Assembly: GCA_017303655.1 (NCBI GenBank)
Contig: JAFLCE010000004.1
Coordinates: 1-64,000 of the forward strand
Source of the DNA: Anaerolineae bacterium
GTDB taxonomy: Bacteria > Chloroflexota > Anaerolineae > Anaerolineales > Villigracilaceae
DNA: 64,000 nt
Direction of reading: 5' to 3'
Within the stretch, counting starts at the first letter, position 1; every line of letters begins with the position of its first letter. This document shows positions 1-7,745 of this stretch, piece by piece. A model generated the notes under the pieces. That model saw nothing but the letters and a program-made list of their open reading frames with translations, made no database searches and had not been told where the DNA came from. The translations under genes were made by a program, and so were the position numbers.

Positions 1-814
1 TGTAAAAGTCGGAGATCGCGTCTGTTTGCATTACAACCTCTCCTGCGGCGATTGTTATCACTGCTCCACCGGCAATGATCAATTTTGTGAAAAGGTTTTG
101 ATGATCGGGCACTACACCAATGGCGGTTATGCCGAATACATCGCTGTGCCTGCTCGCAATGCGATTCACTTGCCCGATGAAATTCCTTTCGAGCAAGGCG
201 CGACTCTCATGTGCGCCAGTGCCACGTCCTTTCATGCACTGCGTAAGAGCCGCCTCAAGGCAGGGGAACGTGTAGCAATTTTCGGCGCGGGCGGACTCGG
301 TCAGTCTGCCATACAACTGGCAAAAGCTTTCGGCGCGGTTGCAGTCTATGCGGTGGATATCAATCCCGATAAATTAAAACTCGCCAAACAATATGGCGCG
401 CTTCCTATCAACGCAAAAGAAGTGGATGCGGTTGCTGAGATCAAACGCCTTACTCAAAACAAAGGTGTAGATGTCGCCATTGAAATGATCGGCTTGCCGC
501 AAACCATGAGGCAGGCGTTGCAAGTGGCAGGCGTGATGGCGCGCGTGGTCATCGTTGGTCTGGCGAACAAGCCGCTCGAAATAAATACATACACTGAATT
601 GCTCGGAAATGAAGTTGAACTCATTGGCTCGAACGACCATCACTTGCAGGAGCTTTCAACTCTGGTAGAAATGGCTCGCAAAAAAATCCTCGATACAACG
701 AACATCGTCAGCCGCACCGTGCCATTGGATGCAGATGCGATCAACGCCGTGCTGGATGACCTGGAACACTTCGGCAGCGACATCCGCACTGTGATCGTTC
801 CCGCCTCAGACTAA
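1..814 (+). CDS. Zinc-dependent alcohol dehydrogenase (MDR family), 5'-truncated
   Basis: The frame is already open at base 2 and ends at a TAA at 814, so the N-terminus lies outside the window. The visible part begins in the GroES-like domain, with the four-cysteine structural zinc loop CGDCYHC-x7-C. A Rossmann fold with GAGGLGQSAIQLAKAFGA follows, and an acidic residue in AVDIN after the second strand suggests NAD(H) preference. The family oxidises alcohols or polyols to aldehydes or ketones in the cytosol. The substrate cannot be read from the sequence, and the catalytic zinc cysteine is probably upstream of the window. The next gene starts 49 bp downstream. Confidence 0.9.
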   Translation, partial: VKVGDRVCLHYNLSCGDCYHCSTGNDQFCEKVLMIGHYTNGGYAEYIAVPARNAIHLPDEIPFEQGATLMCASATSFHALRKSRLKAGERVAIFGAGGLGQSAIQLAKAFGAVAVYAVDINPDKLKLAKQYGALPINAKEVDAVAEIKRLTQNKGVDVAIEMIGLPQTMRQALQVAGVMARVVIVGLANKPLEINTYTELLGNEVELIGSNDHHLQELSTLVEMARKKILDTTNIVSRTVPLDADAINAVLDDLEHFGSDIRTVIVPASD

Positions 815-863
815 GCCGATACTTGATTCAGTTTCGACGATATAATCCACACCGAAGGCTTTC

Positions 864-1595
864 ATGACAAATCAAACTCCCTCCATCAAACTCTACTCTA
901 AACGTATTCTGCTCTTTCTATTTGCCGTTATCATCGCATTAGTCTCTTTCAGTATTTGGGGACAACACATGCGCTTCTTCGGCGTAGCAGATATCCGCGG
1001 TGCATGGCATGAGTTTCTTATCGACCAGATGATCAACAATTTCTATCTCGATTACGAAGGCAATGTTCCCACCTATATCAACGCATTGCTGTTATTTATT
1101 CCTTCGCTCCTTTTGGCGGGCATCGGCGCATGGAAAAGTTCCATCCGCGACAAATTCCGCTTTCATTGGAATGGTCTAGCGCTCATCTTCTTCTTGCTCT
1201 CCATCGACGAGACGGCTTCCTTTCATGAAGAACTCATCAAACCGATGCGTGCGGTCTTTGGTTCAGAGGGTATTTTCTATTTTGCTTGGATCATCCCCGG
1301 CATGATCGCCATCGCCTTGTTCGGCTTGACCTACCTGATGTACTTCCTGCATCTCGAAAATAAATTTAAATTGCTATTTTTTCTCTCCCTCGGCGTGTAC
1401 CTCGGTGGCGTCATCGGCGGTGAGATGGTCAGCGGATACTTTGCCGCCAATCTCGGCATAAAAAATTATACCTATGCTGTTGTCGCCAGTCTCGAAGAAT
1501 CAGTAGAGATGATCGGTTGTTCTCTTATTATTTACTCACTACTTGAATACATCAAACACTATTTACCCGAAGGCTTGACCTTTAATCCGTCATGA
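864..1595 (+). CDS. Six-helix membrane protein with DExxxxHEE and EExxEM motifs
   Basis: A 243-residue integral membrane protein with about six hydrophobic segments (near residues 13-31, 72-92, 103-119, 138-160, 168-190 and 205-225). I do not recognise the family by name. Charged residues sit in or beside the helices: D115-E116, H121-E122-E123, E187, and E211-E212-x2-E215. That pattern suggests an intramembrane metal or heme site, which is inference. The gene overlaps the following cytochrome b5-like gene by 4 bp, so the two are translationally coupled. A redox partnership is plausible, with the b5 protein donating electrons to the membrane protein. Confidence 0.75.
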   Translation: MTNQTPSIKLYSKRILLFLFAVIIALVSFSIWGQHMRFFGVADIRGAWHEFLIDQMINNFYLDYEGNVPTYINALLLFIPSLLLAGIGAWKSSIRDKFRFHWNGLALIFFLLSIDETASFHEELIKPMRAVFGSEGIFYFAWIIPGMIAIALFGLTYLMYFLHLENKFKLLFFLSLGVYLGGVIGGEMVSGYFAANLGIKNYTYAVVASLEESVEMIGCSLIIYSLLEYIKHYLPEGLTFNPS

Positions 1596-1849
1596 TCCCT
1601 GAACGAATCGTTTCTCTCCCTGAACTCAAACGCAACACCGGTGAACGCGGCTCACGCATGTGGATCGCCCATAACGGCATCGTCTATGATGTGACTGACT
1701 GTCCCAAATGGCGTTTGGGCTTGCATGAATTTCTGCACTTTCCTGGGCAAGACCTGACCAGTGAGATGGAAGATGCCCCGCACATGGAAGAAGTATTTAA
1801 ACATGACTGCGTGAAGATCGTTGGCAAGTTGGAAAGTTTGCAGGTTTAA
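1592..1849 (+). CDS. Small cytochrome b5-like heme-binding protein
   Basis: An 85-residue protein matching the short prokaryotic cytochrome b5-like family (the predicted heme/steroid-binding type). It shows an aromatic-rich start to the fold (MWIAHNGIVYDVTDC), a W-x3-GLHEFLHFPGQDLT segment with candidate ligands H45 and H49, and APH-like DAPHMEEV with H64. No signal peptide or anchor is seen, so it should act on the cytoplasmic face. ATG overlaps the stop of the upstream membrane-protein gene. Heme binding follows from the family and was not tested. The 3' end of the gene forms one arm of an inverted repeat. Confidence 0.8.
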   Translation: MIPERIVSLPELKRNTGERGSRMWIAHNGIVYDVTDCPKWRLGLHEFLHFPGQDLTSEMEDAPHMEEVFKHDCVKIVGKLESLQV

Positions 1850-1888
1850 AGTTTCTCAACTTTTCAACTTACTAACTTTCAAACTTTC
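1832..1888. repeat. Inverted repeat containing an 8-nt periodic array
   Basis: GAAAGTTTG at 1832-1840 is matched by CAAACTTTC at 1880-1888, so a stem can form across the cytochrome b5 stop codon. Between the arms, AACT recurs exactly every 8 bases (starting at 1858, 1866, 1874 and 1882). The hairpin could end the upstream transcript, but no U-tract follows. Confidence 0.6.
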
Positions 1889-1911
1889 AGACCTAAAAGG
1901 AATTAACTAAA

Positions 1912-3624
1912 ATGACCTCCCTAAAATGGTGGCAAATCGCTGTCTTTTATCAAATCTATCCCCGCTCCTTCGCAGATGGTAACGGTGACGGCATCGGCGA
2001 CTTTAAAGGCATTACAGAAAAACTTGACTATCTCGCCAACCTCGGCATCGACGCCATTTGGCTCTCGCCTCATTTCCCCTCCCCCAACTGGGATTGCGGC
2101 TACGACATTTCCGACTATGTAAATGTCGCGCCGGAATACGGCACACTGGAAGATTTCAAAACCTTCCTCAAAGAATCTCACAAGCGCAACATCCGCGTCG
2201 TTCTCGACCTCGTGCTGAATCACACTTCCGATGAACATGCCTGGTTCGTTGAATCAAAGTCCAGCCGCGACAACCCCAAAGCAGATTGGTACGTGTGGGT
2301 CGATACGCCTCCGAACAATTGGCAATCCTGCTTCGACGGTGATGCGTGGACCTACGTCCCGGAACGTAACCAGTATTACTATCACTACTTTATGAAGCAG
2401 CAGCCAGATCTGAACTGGCACAACCCCGAAGTCAAACAAGCCATGTGGGACGCCGTCCGCTTTTGGCTTGGCCTCGGTGTAGACGGCTATCGCCTCGACG
2501 CAATCGGCACGGTCTTTGAAGATCCGAATCTTACGCCGCATACTGTCCCCATGAATCTCGCCGAATTAAGACGTTTCTCTGAAACCGCCCAAACGGACGA
2601 AGAGAAAAAACTCAAAGACCAATACTGGCTTGACATGTTCAAAAATCAGTATGGTCAGGCAGGGGTACACGAGCTGATGAAGGAATTGCGCGCCGTCATT
2701 AACGAATATGATGGTGACCGTATGTTGGTTGGCGAGGATGACAATATCGACTATATGGGCAATGGCAACGATGAACTTCATCTCGTTTTCAATTTTCCGC
2801 TGGCAAATACCAACCGCATCACACCAGTTCATATTCGTCAAAACCAAAGCGAGCGTATTGCTCGCTTGAATCAATTGGCAGTGGAAGGCTGGGCATGTAA
2901 CACCCTCGGCAACCATGACCGCTCACGCATCTACACAAACTATGGCGATAAACTTCACGATGCCGAACTCGCCCGCCTCAACGCCGCCCTCGTGCTGACT
3001 CTGCCAGGGACGCCTTTCCTGTACAACGGAGAAGAGATCGGTATGACCGATTACTTCCTGCCGCATATCTCTCAGGTGAAAGATACGATGGGCTCATGGT
3101 ATTACCATACCATCGTCACCGAAATGGGCGTGGACCCGGAAGAAGCCATGTTCCGTACTGCCGAAATGACCCGCGACAAAAACCGCACGCCCATGCACTG
3201 GTCGAACAAATCAAATGCAGGCTTCTCGCCTGAAAATGTAGAACCCTGGCTGCCCATTAACCCAAATTACAAGGCAGGCATCAACGTCCATGATCAAGAG
3301 CACAACCCAGACTCTCTTTTAAACTACTACAAACACCTGCTCAAAATCCGCAAAGCGGCTCCTGCTCTGGTAGAAGGTGACTATATTCCGCTGCATGAAA
3401 CCGCCGAGGAGTATTTTGCCTTCCTTCGAAAATCTGAAAAACAAAGCGTATTGATCGTGCTGAATTACTCTGAAAAAAGGCTGGAGTTAAATTTCTCAAA
3501 AGAGTTGACTGACAAAAAGCTTCATACCCTCTTCACCAGTGGAGTCCGCTCGCAAGTGGACCGCGCAACAGGAAAACTCACGATCGCGCCATTTGAAGTC
3601 TTCATCGCGGAATTGAAGGGATGA
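1912..3624 (+). CDS. GH13 alpha-glucosidase / oligo-1,6-glucosidase
   Basis: A 570-residue glycoside hydrolase family 13 enzyme of the alpha-glucosidase subgroup, close to the usual length. It contains all the family signatures: DLVLNHTSDEH near residue 99, GYRLDAIG with catalytic nucleophile D196, general acid/base E275 in VGEDDN, and the transition-state stabiliser in NTLGNHDRSR (H335-D336). There is no signal peptide, so it hydrolyses alpha-glucosides or isomalto-oligosaccharides in the cytosol. An AAAAGGAATT ribosome-binding region precedes the ATG. The stop overlaps the next start by 4 bp. Trehalose synthase or sucrose-active relatives share this fold, so the exact substrate is open. Confidence 0.92.
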   Translation: MTSLKWWQIAVFYQIYPRSFADGNGDGIGDFKGITEKLDYLANLGIDAIWLSPHFPSPNWDCGYDISDYVNVAPEYGTLEDFKTFLKESHKRNIRVVLDLVLNHTSDEHAWFVESKSSRDNPKADWYVWVDTPPNNWQSCFDGDAWTYVPERNQYYYHYFMKQQPDLNWHNPEVKQAMWDAVRFWLGLGVDGYRLDAIGTVFEDPNLTPHTVPMNLAELRRFSETAQTDEEKKLKDQYWLDMFKNQYGQAGVHELMKELRAVINEYDGDRMLVGEDDNIDYMGNGNDELHLVFNFPLANTNRITPVHIRQNQSERIARLNQLAVEGWACNTLGNHDRSRIYTNYGDKLHDAELARLNAALVLTLPGTPFLYNGEEIGMTDYFLPHISQVKDTMGSWYYHTIVTEMGVDPEEAMFRTAEMTRDKNRTPMHWSNKSNAGFSPENVEPWLPINPNYKAGINVHDQEHNPDSLLNYYKHLLKIRKAAPALVEGDYIPLHETAEEYFAFLRKSEKQSVLIVLNYSEKRLELNFSKELTDKKLHTLFTSGVRSQVDRATGKLTIAPFEVFIAELKG

Positions 3625-3893
3625 GCGAAGAACGTCCCCGCCCCAAGGCATTCGCCACCCTATGCGGACGTATTTTCCGCGATGCCGACCCGCAGTATTT
3701 CCCTGTGGCACAGCATAAAGGGAAGAAAATTTTACTTTGCACTGAAGCCTGCCTAGGCGCGTTTCTCGCCGACCCAGATATCTTCTGCAAAGTACACCGC
3801 AATTCTGATAAAGCTGCGGCACGCATGAAAGCTGAGATCGAACACCTTATTGGTCTTTGGAGTACGTATGATTCCTCCACGAAAAGCGATTGA
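3621..3893 (+). CDS. Small YHS-like metal-binding domain protein
   Basis: A 90-residue protein starting in an ATGA overlap with the GH13 stop. It contains ATLCGRIFRDADPQYFP followed by GKKILLCTEACLGAFLADPD, the layout of a YHS domain (CGM...Gk..yFCs..C...F..dP). C15, C40 and C44 are candidate metal ligands. Its role may be metal binding or delivery; the substrate is unknown. The gene overlaps the start of fdhD by 26 bp in another frame, which suggests coupled expression. Confidence 0.65.
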   Translation: MSEERPRPKAFATLCGRIFRDADPQYFPVAQHKGKKILLCTEACLGAFLADPDIFCKVHRNSDKAAARMKAEIEHLIGLWSTYDSSTKSD

Positions 3894-4641
3894 GTACGAA
3901 CGTTATGAATTCAAAAAATGGGAACACTTCGACGCAGAAACCATCGTCGAGACACCCGTTTCACTGACGGTGAACGGTCAAGTGTGGATCTCGTTCATGT
4001 GTACGCCCCTCCACCTCGAAGAACTGGCGGTGGGATTTTTATACAATGAAGGCATCATCAAAAGCATGGACGAGGTCGCGGATGTCCGTTTGTGTGAACA
4101 TGGGGATAACGTGGATGTCTGGCTGCATCGTTCTGTGGAACAGCCGACAAATTGGCGCAGAACATCCGGCTGTACAGGCGGTGTAACTGCTGTTGACCTT
4201 CTGGCGAAACCAAATGTCGATTTCTCAGCGAACAAGTTCAAGGTCCAGCCAGAAGCGGTAATGGAGATGGTAGAGAAGTTATTCGAGTCGCAAGAGCTAT
4301 ATCGCGACACGGGCGGAGTCCATACATCCGCTTTAAGTGATGGGAATAGGGTCGTCTTTGCAGCAGACGACATTGGCAGGCACAACACGCTCGATAAGAT
4401 CGCAGGCATGTGCCTGATGCAGAATGTCTGGCCCGAAAACCGCATCCTCATCACTACCGGACGCATCAGCTCGGAAATGCTGCAAAAGGCGGCGCAATTG
4501 AATGCCCTCATTTTGATCTCGCGCACCTCCCCATCATCTCTATCCATTGAGATGGCGCAGCGATATGGGATTACTTTGATCGGCTATGCTCGGAAACATC
4601 GTTTCAACGTATATTCGTGCGGGGAAAGGATTGGGTTGTAA
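3868..4641 (+). CDS. fdhD: FdhD, sulfur-carrier factor for formate dehydrogenase
   Basis: A 257-residue FdhD-family protein. In known members it passes sulfur from a cysteine desulfurase to the molybdenum cofactor of formate dehydrogenases. Recognisable segments are CTPLHLEELAVGFLYNEGII, TSGCTGG, GGVHTSAL, ADDIGRHNTLDK and TTGRISSEM. The mobile-loop motif has one cysteine (C102), where some homologues have CxxC. I chose the ATG at 3868, with GGAG at 3859-3862, over an upstream TTG at 3850. No formate dehydrogenase catalytic subunit is in the window, so its client is elsewhere, or it serves another molybdoenzyme. Confidence 0.92.
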   Translation: MIPPRKAIEYERYEFKKWEHFDAETIVETPVSLTVNGQVWISFMCTPLHLEELAVGFLYNEGIIKSMDEVADVRLCEHGDNVDVWLHRSVEQPTNWRRTSGCTGGVTAVDLLAKPNVDFSANKFKVQPEAVMEMVEKLFESQELYRDTGGVHTSALSDGNRVVFAADDIGRHNTLDKIAGMCLMQNVWPENRILITTGRISSEMLQKAAQLNALILISRTSPSSLSIEMAQRYGITLIGYARKHRFNVYSCGERIGL

Positions 4642-4937
4642 TGGCAAAAAAGGACAAAGATGAAACCCCAATACAATTTAGCGACCCAAGCTGGGGAACA
4701 AAGGGGAGCAGAGTGCCAATTCCGTTAAATCAGAGAGGTTGGAAATATAAAAATTACTCATACAATAATCCCAACCCAATGGGTGCGGCATTTGCAATCT
4801 TTATGTTGCTTGTAAGTATAGCTTTGTTGTTACTTATATTTACAAACCCTGAAGCAGAATATGTTTGGATACTGGCAATTGCTTGTATAACAATTACTGT
4901 ATTTATGTTCTTGTCTAACTTTCGACAAACTAAGTAG
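4641..4937 (+). CDS. Small membrane protein, two transmembrane helices
   Basis: A 98-residue protein of unknown function. A charged, proline-rich cytoplasmic N-terminus of about 50 residues is followed by two hydrophobic helices (AFAIFMLLVSIALLLLIF and YVWILAIACITITVFMFL). The ATG at 4641 shares its A with the fdhD TAA stop, which points to translational coupling. Base composition turns AT-rich from here to about 5190, unlike the flanking genes. I do not recognise a family. Confidence 0.6.
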   Translation: MAKKDKDETPIQFSDPSWGTKGSRVPIPLNQRGWKYKNYSYNNPNPMGAAFAIFMLLVSIALLLLIFTNPEAEYVWILAIACITITVFMFLSNFRQTK

Positions 4938-5056
4938 TCGAGTGAAAGAAATTTCACATGCTATATTAGCGCAAGTAAATCTATAGAAATCAAATAAAAA
5001 GAATAATGTGAACAACAAATATATCGCCCAATGATGAAGTTTATTATTTATGTTTT

Positions 5057-5074
5057 TGTGAAATTTTTCACAAT
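5057..5074. promoter_or_regulatory. Rex-type operator upstream of the regulatory cassette
   Basis: The 18-bp palindrome TTGTGAAATTTTTCACAA fits TTGTGA-N6-TCACAA, the redox-sensor Rex consensus. It lies 118 bp before the first gene of the regulatory cassette, in the 255-bp gap 4938-5192. The rest of that gap is AT-rich, with no gene seen. Rex releases DNA when NADH/NAD+ is high, so this would derepress the cassette under reducing conditions. Binding is inferred from the match. A second copy lies at 7709-7726. Confidence 0.75.
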
Positions 5075-5192
5075 ACAGGAGGATAGTCACCCGTCTAGCA
5101 TGAAGAATGAGACTTACCTAAATAGACAAGATAGAGAATAATTTTATAGAGATAATTTTAATAAGCGGAGCATTGAAAGGGCGACCCGGATT

Positions 5193-5558
5193 ATGAATAT
5201 GAATCTAAAAGAGATTATTACTATTTGCCAAGGCGAAATACTCACGCCAGAATTGGATACGAACGTAAACATCCACGGTGGTTGTTGTGCCGACCTGATG
5301 AGCGACGTACTGGCGTACAGCCGTCCGCGGGCGGTACTGATCACCGGGCTGACCAACCCACAGGTAGTCCGAACCGCGCAGATCGCAGATTTCCGCGCCA
5401 TCATTTTCATCCGCGGGAAAAAGCCGCAGCCTGAAACCGTCGAGATCGCGCTTCATGAAAACATTCCACTCATCTCCAGCCCGCTTGGGATGTTCGAACT
5501 CAGCGGCATACTGCATGACGCCGGATTAAAAAGCTACGAAGGCAATGACACCAACTAA
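5193..5558 (+). CDS. DRTGG-domain protein (first copy), hydrogenase-associated
   Basis: A 121-residue protein similar to the stand-alone DRTGG-type domain proteins that accompany hydrogenase operons. It shares a GG-x3-DL-x-S-x-V segment (HGGCCADLMSDVLAY) with the paralogue at 6550, followed by alternating beta/alpha repeats. It is probably a nucleotide- or ligand-sensing domain; no enzymatic motif is seen. The ATG at 5193 lacks a strong Shine-Dalgarno sequence and a second ATG lies two codons on, so the start is approximate. It overlaps the next gene by 14 bp. Confidence 0.7.
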   Translation: MNMNLKEIITICQGEILTPELDTNVNIHGGCCADLMSDVLAYSRPRAVLITGLTNPQVVRTAQIADFRAIIFIRGKKPQPETVEIALHENIPLISSPLGMFELSGILHDAGLKSYEGNDTN

Positions 5559-6546
5559 TAAGCCCACCGAGCAGGAAAAGTTTGGGCGACATCGTCCAGT
5601 CACTGACCTTGATGCGCATGAGATCAACCGCATCGAGGAACTTTCGTATGACCTGAAGATCCACGAAGTGATGAATGCAAACGTTATCACCACTTCGCCG
5701 GATGTGCCCATTGCCAGTGTCTTGGAATTAATGCGGGTAAATCGCATCTCAGGTGTGCCAGTGGTACAAGATGAAAAACTGGTGGGGATTATCAGCCTCG
5801 AAGATATTGTTCGCGCTTTGCAAAGCAATGAACTCGCTGAACCTGTAAAAAAATATATGACCGGAAAATTGGTCACTGTTCGGCATTCAGATAGTATCGT
5901 CGAAGCCATCAAGAGATTTACCGAAAAAGGGTTGGGACGATTACCAGTTGTGGATGAAGCCAACAACCTGAAAGGCATCATCACCAAAGGCGACATCACA
6001 CGCGGAATCCTGCGTGCAGTGCAACATGATTACAAAGAAGAAGAAGTCCGCCGCTATCGAGCTAGTCACCTTTTTGAAGACATCAACTCTGACCGCACCA
6101 CGCTTGTCCTTCGATACAACATCAAAGTTGGAGATTTCACGCACGGGGGCAACGCCTCTAGCCATATCAAACGCGCATTGCTCCGCCTCGGTGCAGACCA
6201 GCAACTGGCACGGCGCTGCGGCATCGCCGCCTATGAAGCGGAAATGAATCTCATTATTCATACCACCCACGGCGGCGTCCTCAAATTGGAAGTGGAACCA
6301 CATCGCATCATCATCTCCACCAGCGATGATGGTCCTGGCATTGCAGACATTGAAAAAGTTCTGCAGCCCGGCTACTCCACCGCCAGCGACAAAGTCCGCG
6401 AAATGGGGTTTGGCGCGGGCATGGGTTTGGTCAACATCAAACGCTGCGTAGACAAAATGGAACTCGAATCGACTCTCGGAAAAGGCTCCAAGCTCATCAT
6501 GCGCATCGCGGTTCCATCTGAAGTTCTTAAAGGCAAAAGAGAATAA
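5545..6546 (+). CDS. CBS-pair protein fused to a GHKL ATPase (anti-sigma-like)
   Basis: A 333-residue fusion. Residues about 40-160 form two CBS motifs (IHEVMNANVITTSPD; VKKYMTGKLVTVRHSD), which normally bind adenine nucleotides. Residues about 190-330 form a histidine-kinase-like ATPase related to RsbT/RsbW: an N-box-like AYEAEMNLIIH, the G1 box DDGPGIAD and the G2 box GFGAGMGLVNIK. No phospho-acceptor histidine domain is present, so a switch-kinase or anti-sigma role is more likely than a classical sensor. This fusion is typical of [FeFe]-hydrogenase operons. It may report adenylate charge to hydrogenase expression or assembly; that is inference. Confidence 0.85.
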   Translation: MTPTNKPTEQEKFGRHRPVTDLDAHEINRIEELSYDLKIHEVMNANVITTSPDVPIASVLELMRVNRISGVPVVQDEKLVGIISLEDIVRALQSNELAEPVKKYMTGKLVTVRHSDSIVEAIKRFTEKGLGRLPVVDEANNLKGIITKGDITRGILRAVQHDYKEEEVRRYRASHLFEDINSDRTTLVLRYNIKVGDFTHGGNASSHIKRALLRLGADQQLARRCGIAAYEAEMNLIIHTTHGGVLKLEVEPHRIIISTSDDGPGIADIEKVLQPGYSTASDKVREMGFGAGMGLVNIKRCVDKMELESTLGKGSKLIMRIAVPSEVLKGKRE

Positions 6547-6549
6547 ACC

Positions 6550-6888
6550 ATGAACCTGCAAACCATCATCGATCAACTTCAACTCACCGTCCTCACCTCA
6601 CCGCGTGACTTCACCAGCATCACCCCGCAAGGTGGTTATACATCAGACTTACTCTCCTGCGTGATGGCAGGTGCAAAGGTCAACAACCTTTGGATCACCT
6701 TGCAAGCGCACTTAAACATCGTTGCCGTTGCAGCCATGCTGGATGTTGCCGCCGTTATCATCACCGAAAACGCCATCCCCGACGAAGCCACTCTTGCAAA
6801 AGCCAATGAACAAGGCGTTATCCTGCTTTCCACGTCCAAGTTCAGTTATGAGATCTGTGGAACGCTTTGGGAAATGAACATCCGGTAG
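6550..6888 (+). CDS. DRTGG-domain protein (second copy)
   Basis: A 112-residue paralogue of the protein at 5193, carrying the related QGGYTSDLLSCVMAGA segment and a C-terminal STSKFSYEICGTLWE that matches SSPLGMFELSGILHD in the first copy. No catalytic residues are recognised. The gene starts 4 bp after the CBS-ATPase and ends 2 bp before the PHP gene, so it is in the same operon. Two diverged copies flanking the ATPase suggest a heteromeric sensory complex, which is inference. Confidence 0.7.
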   Translation: MNLQTIIDQLQLTVLTSPRDFTSITPQGGYTSDLLSCVMAGAKVNNLWITLQAHLNIVAVAAMLDVAAVIITENAIPDEATLAKANEQGVILLSTSKFSYEICGTLWEMNIR

Positions 6889-6890
6889 AA

Positions 6891-7643
6891 ATGAAAACCT
6901 TTCGCGCGGACCTGCACGTTCATACCGTCCTCTCGCCCTGCGCAGAGGTGGAAATGATCCCGCCTCTCATTGTGCAAACGGCGCTTGAGAATCAAATTGA
7001 CATCATCGCCATCACCGACCACAACGCCAGCGCCAATGTGCGTGCCGTTCAAAAAGCAGCAGATGGAACCGGGCTCACCGTCCTACCTGGAATGGAAGTG
7101 CAGACTCACGAAGATGTTCACATGCTCTGTCTCTTCGCCTCTTTGCTGGACCTCGAAAGCTGGCAGCACAAAGTGGACCTTTCCCTCCCCGATGCCTTAA
7201 ACCAGCCCGAGCATTTTGGCGAGCAATATGTTGTGGATGAAAACGGTGAATACATTCGCACTGAAAACAGATTGTTGTTAACTGCTACAGAATTTTCAAT
7301 TGAAGAAGTCATTGAGCAGGTAAATGAGTTGGGCGGTCTTGTCATCCCTGCGCATGTAGACCGCAAATCATTCGGCTTGTTCCCCACCCTTGGCTTCCTA
7401 GCAGATTGGTGGCACTTCCCCGCTCTGGAAATATCCCGCCACATTACCGCAGAAGCTCTTCATGAAAAATTCCCATCCTCCAAAAATAATGTGCTTATCC
7501 AAAGCGGAGATGTACATCGGCTGGACGAGTTCTTAGGAACAACACATTTCGAGATCGAGGCACCAACGGTTGATGAGATAACCAAAGCGTTTTGTGGGGA
7601 AAATCAACGCAGTGTGCAGATCAAACGTCCCAAAATTGACTGA
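6891..7643 (+). CDS. PHP-family metal-dependent phosphoesterase
   Basis: A 250-residue PHP-domain protein. Metal-ligand motifs are visible in order: DLHVHTVLSPC, ITDHNAS, PGMEVQTHEDVHMLCLF, IPAHVDR and SGDVHR. The family hydrolyses phosphoester bonds using two or three metal ions, and the natural substrate here is unknown. I chose the ATG at 6891, just after the previous stop, over an upstream TTG at 6867. PHP genes sit at this position in many [FeFe]-hydrogenase operons, so it may process a regulatory nucleotide or cofactor. That is inference from context. Confidence 0.85.
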   Translation: MKTFRADLHVHTVLSPCAEVEMIPPLIVQTALENQIDIIAITDHNASANVRAVQKAADGTGLTVLPGMEVQTHEDVHMLCLFASLLDLESWQHKVDLSLPDALNQPEHFGEQYVVDENGEYIRTENRLLLTATEFSIEEVIEQVNELGGLVIPAHVDRKSFGLFPTLGFLADWWHFPALEISRHITAEALHEKFPSSKNNVLIQSGDVHRLDEFLGTTHFEIEAPTVDEITKAFCGENQRSVQIKRPKID

Positions 7644-7675
7644 CAACCTACACCACAGTCATATGACATCCTTCA

Positions 7676-7704
7676 TTGACTGATTCGGGATGAACCATTA
7701 AACT
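7676..7704 (+). promoter_or_regulatory. Candidate promoter of the hydrogenase catalytic operon
   Basis: TTGACT at 7676-7681 and TAAACT at 7699-7704 are separated by 17 bp, a good sigma-70-type arrangement. Transcription would start near 7711, inside the Rex operator. An alternative uses TTGTGA (7709-7714) and TATAAA (7732-7737), also with a 17-bp spacer, but it leaves almost no leader. Confidence 0.5.
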
Positions 7705-7708
7705 ATGT

Positions 7709-7726
7709 TTGTGAAAATTATCACAA
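7709..7726. promoter_or_regulatory. Rex-type operator of the hydrogenase catalytic operon
   Basis: TTGTGAAAATTATCACAA matches TTGTGA-N6-TCACAA, with the same half-sites as the copy at 5057. It covers the predicted transcription start of the promoter at 7676-7704 and ends 19 bp before the HydC ATG, a position suited to repression. Rex would couple hydrogenase synthesis to NADH/NAD+. The rex gene itself is not in the window. Confidence 0.8.
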
Positions 7727-7745
7727 TACTTTATAAAGGCATACA

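Noticed and set aside
4942-4957. Inverted repeat GTGAAA-GAAA-TTTCAC near the Rex operator
   Set aside because: The half-sites are like Rex, but the spacer between GTGA and TCAC is 8 rather than 6 bases and the outer TT/AA is missing, so I do not call it an operator.
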